Shown piece by piece: positions 5,385 to 5,653 of a DNA stretch of 5,653 nucleotides. The translations under genes and the position numbers were made by a program. Source of the DNA: Phenylobacterium sp. (GTDB lineage Bacteria; Pseudomonadota; Alphaproteobacteria; Caulobacterales; Caulobacteraceae); the NCBI GenBank assembly GCA_028290925.1, contig JAQGIX010000365.1, positions 1 through 5,653 of the forward strand. Direction: 5' to 3'. The number at the start of each line of letters is the position of its first letter. Position 1 is the stretch's first letter. Under the pieces are notes generated by a model. The model had not been told where the DNA came from. It saw nothing but the letters and a program-made list of their open reading frames with translations, and ran no database searches.

Positions 5385-5653
5385 GCCGCCCCCTCGGCGT
5401 GGGTCATCTCCAAGAGGAATTTCTGCATGTCCCAGGCGCCCGTCGGGCAGCGCTCGGCGCAGAGCCCGCAGTGCAGGCAGACGTCCTCGTCCTTGACCAT
5501 CACCCGCCCCGTCGCGAGCTTGCCGGAGACGTAGAGGTCCTGGGAAAGGTTCAGCGCCGGCGCCTTCAGCCGGGTGCGCAGATCGGCCTCCTCGCCGTCC
5601 TCGGTGAAGGTGATGCAGTCCACCGGGCAGATGTCGACGCAGGCGTCGCACTC
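5369..5653 (-). CDS. Two-cluster [4Fe-4S] ferredoxin-like protein or C-terminal domain of a larger oxidoreductase (partial)
   Basis: This gene enters from the right edge; 94 C-terminal residues are visible. The first cluster motif begins at the edge, with C2, C5 and C9 followed by Pro (ECDACVDICPVDC), so its first cysteine should lie just outside the window; C13 is an additional cysteine. The second motif is complete: C59, C62, C65 and C69 followed by Pro in CLHCGLCAERCPTGAW. About 45 residues separate the clusters, longer than in small bacterial ferredoxins. This suggests a specialised domain, perhaps the end of an FAD-containing NAD(P) oxidoreductase like the third subunit recalled for 2-oxoglutarate:NADP oxidoreductase of Azoarcus (KorC). 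The likely role is taking electrons from KorAB. An internal GTG at 5623 is not a credible start because it would cut the first cluster. The last 16 nt overlap korA, so the genes form one operon. Confidence 0.85.
   Translation of the reverse strand, partial: ECDACVDICPVDCITFTEDGEEADLRTRLKAPALNLSQDLYVSGKLATGRVMVKDEDVCLHCGLCAERCPTGAWDMQKFLLEMTHAEGAACQSK

Noticed and set aside
3642..5534. 630-codon open frame on the plus strand, antisense to korA
   Set aside because: Its translation is low-complexity, rich in Gly, Ala, Arg, His, Leu and Val with no recognisable domain. It mirrors the codon bias of korA on the other strand, a known artefact of GC-rich genes. The minus-strand product has unmistakable OFOR motifs.
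5385..5651. Possible 89-residue N-terminal extension of KorA
   Set aside because: This stretch is the wrong frame of the iron-sulfur gene (Arg/Gly/Leu-rich). KorA homology begins at MPEQVKPRVN and a Shine-Dalgarno-like GAGGGG sits just upstream of that ATG.

Overview
The window is GC-rich (roughly two thirds G+C by eye), double-stranded bacterial chromosome that reads like an alphaproteobacterium, most plausibly of the Caulobacterales (Caulobacter/Phenylobacterium type). The grounds are the divergent rnd/purM arrangement, a GCTATAGC box close to the Caulobacter housekeeping -10 consensus, the scarcity of GANTC (CcrM methylation) sites, and a DUF559 gene framed by GC-rich intergenic repeats. 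The taxonomic call is an inference.

Layout, left to right. (1) Positions 1-266, minus: the first 88 codons of ribonuclease D, running off the left edge. (2) A 92-bp divergent spacer holds a palindromic GCTATAGC that could serve as -10 for both neighbours; on the rnd side it predicts a leaderless mRNA. (3) 359-1387, plus: complete purM (AIR synthetase, purine biosynthesis). The purN gene that commonly follows purM in this class is absent. (4) 1431-1928: a compact cassette made of a small DUF559 (Vsr-like) putative endonuclease gene enclosed by two roughly 50-bp inverted repeat arms, each of which folds on itself. The left arm supplies the best Shine-Dalgarno-like sequence and the right arm encodes the protein's last residues and stop codon. 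(5) 1947-2420, minus: a small secreted NTF2/SnoaL-like protein. (6) 2500-5653, minus: a tightly overlapping operon consisting of the C-terminal end of an iron-sulfur (two-cluster ferredoxin-like) protein, korA and korB, encoding a CoA-dependent 2-oxoacid (probably 2-oxoglutarate):ferredoxin oxidoreductase.

How the parts fit: KorA (with a fused gamma domain) and KorB form the TPP/[4Fe-4S] oxidoreductase, and the upstream iron-sulfur protein is the likely electron acceptor or the acceptor domain of a larger NAD(P)-linked flavoprotein. The 16-nt and 4-nt gene overlaps imply translational coupling. The NTF2-like gene lies 79 bp downstream on the same strand and has its own ribosome-binding site; no functional link is evident. 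rnd and purM are ordinary housekeeping genes.

The least ordinary part is the DUF559 cassette between inverted, hairpin-forming repeats. Its architecture resembles a REP-plus-associated-gene unit, but here the gene is a Vsr-fold nuclease homologue rather than a transposase. Everything else looks like standard gene content.
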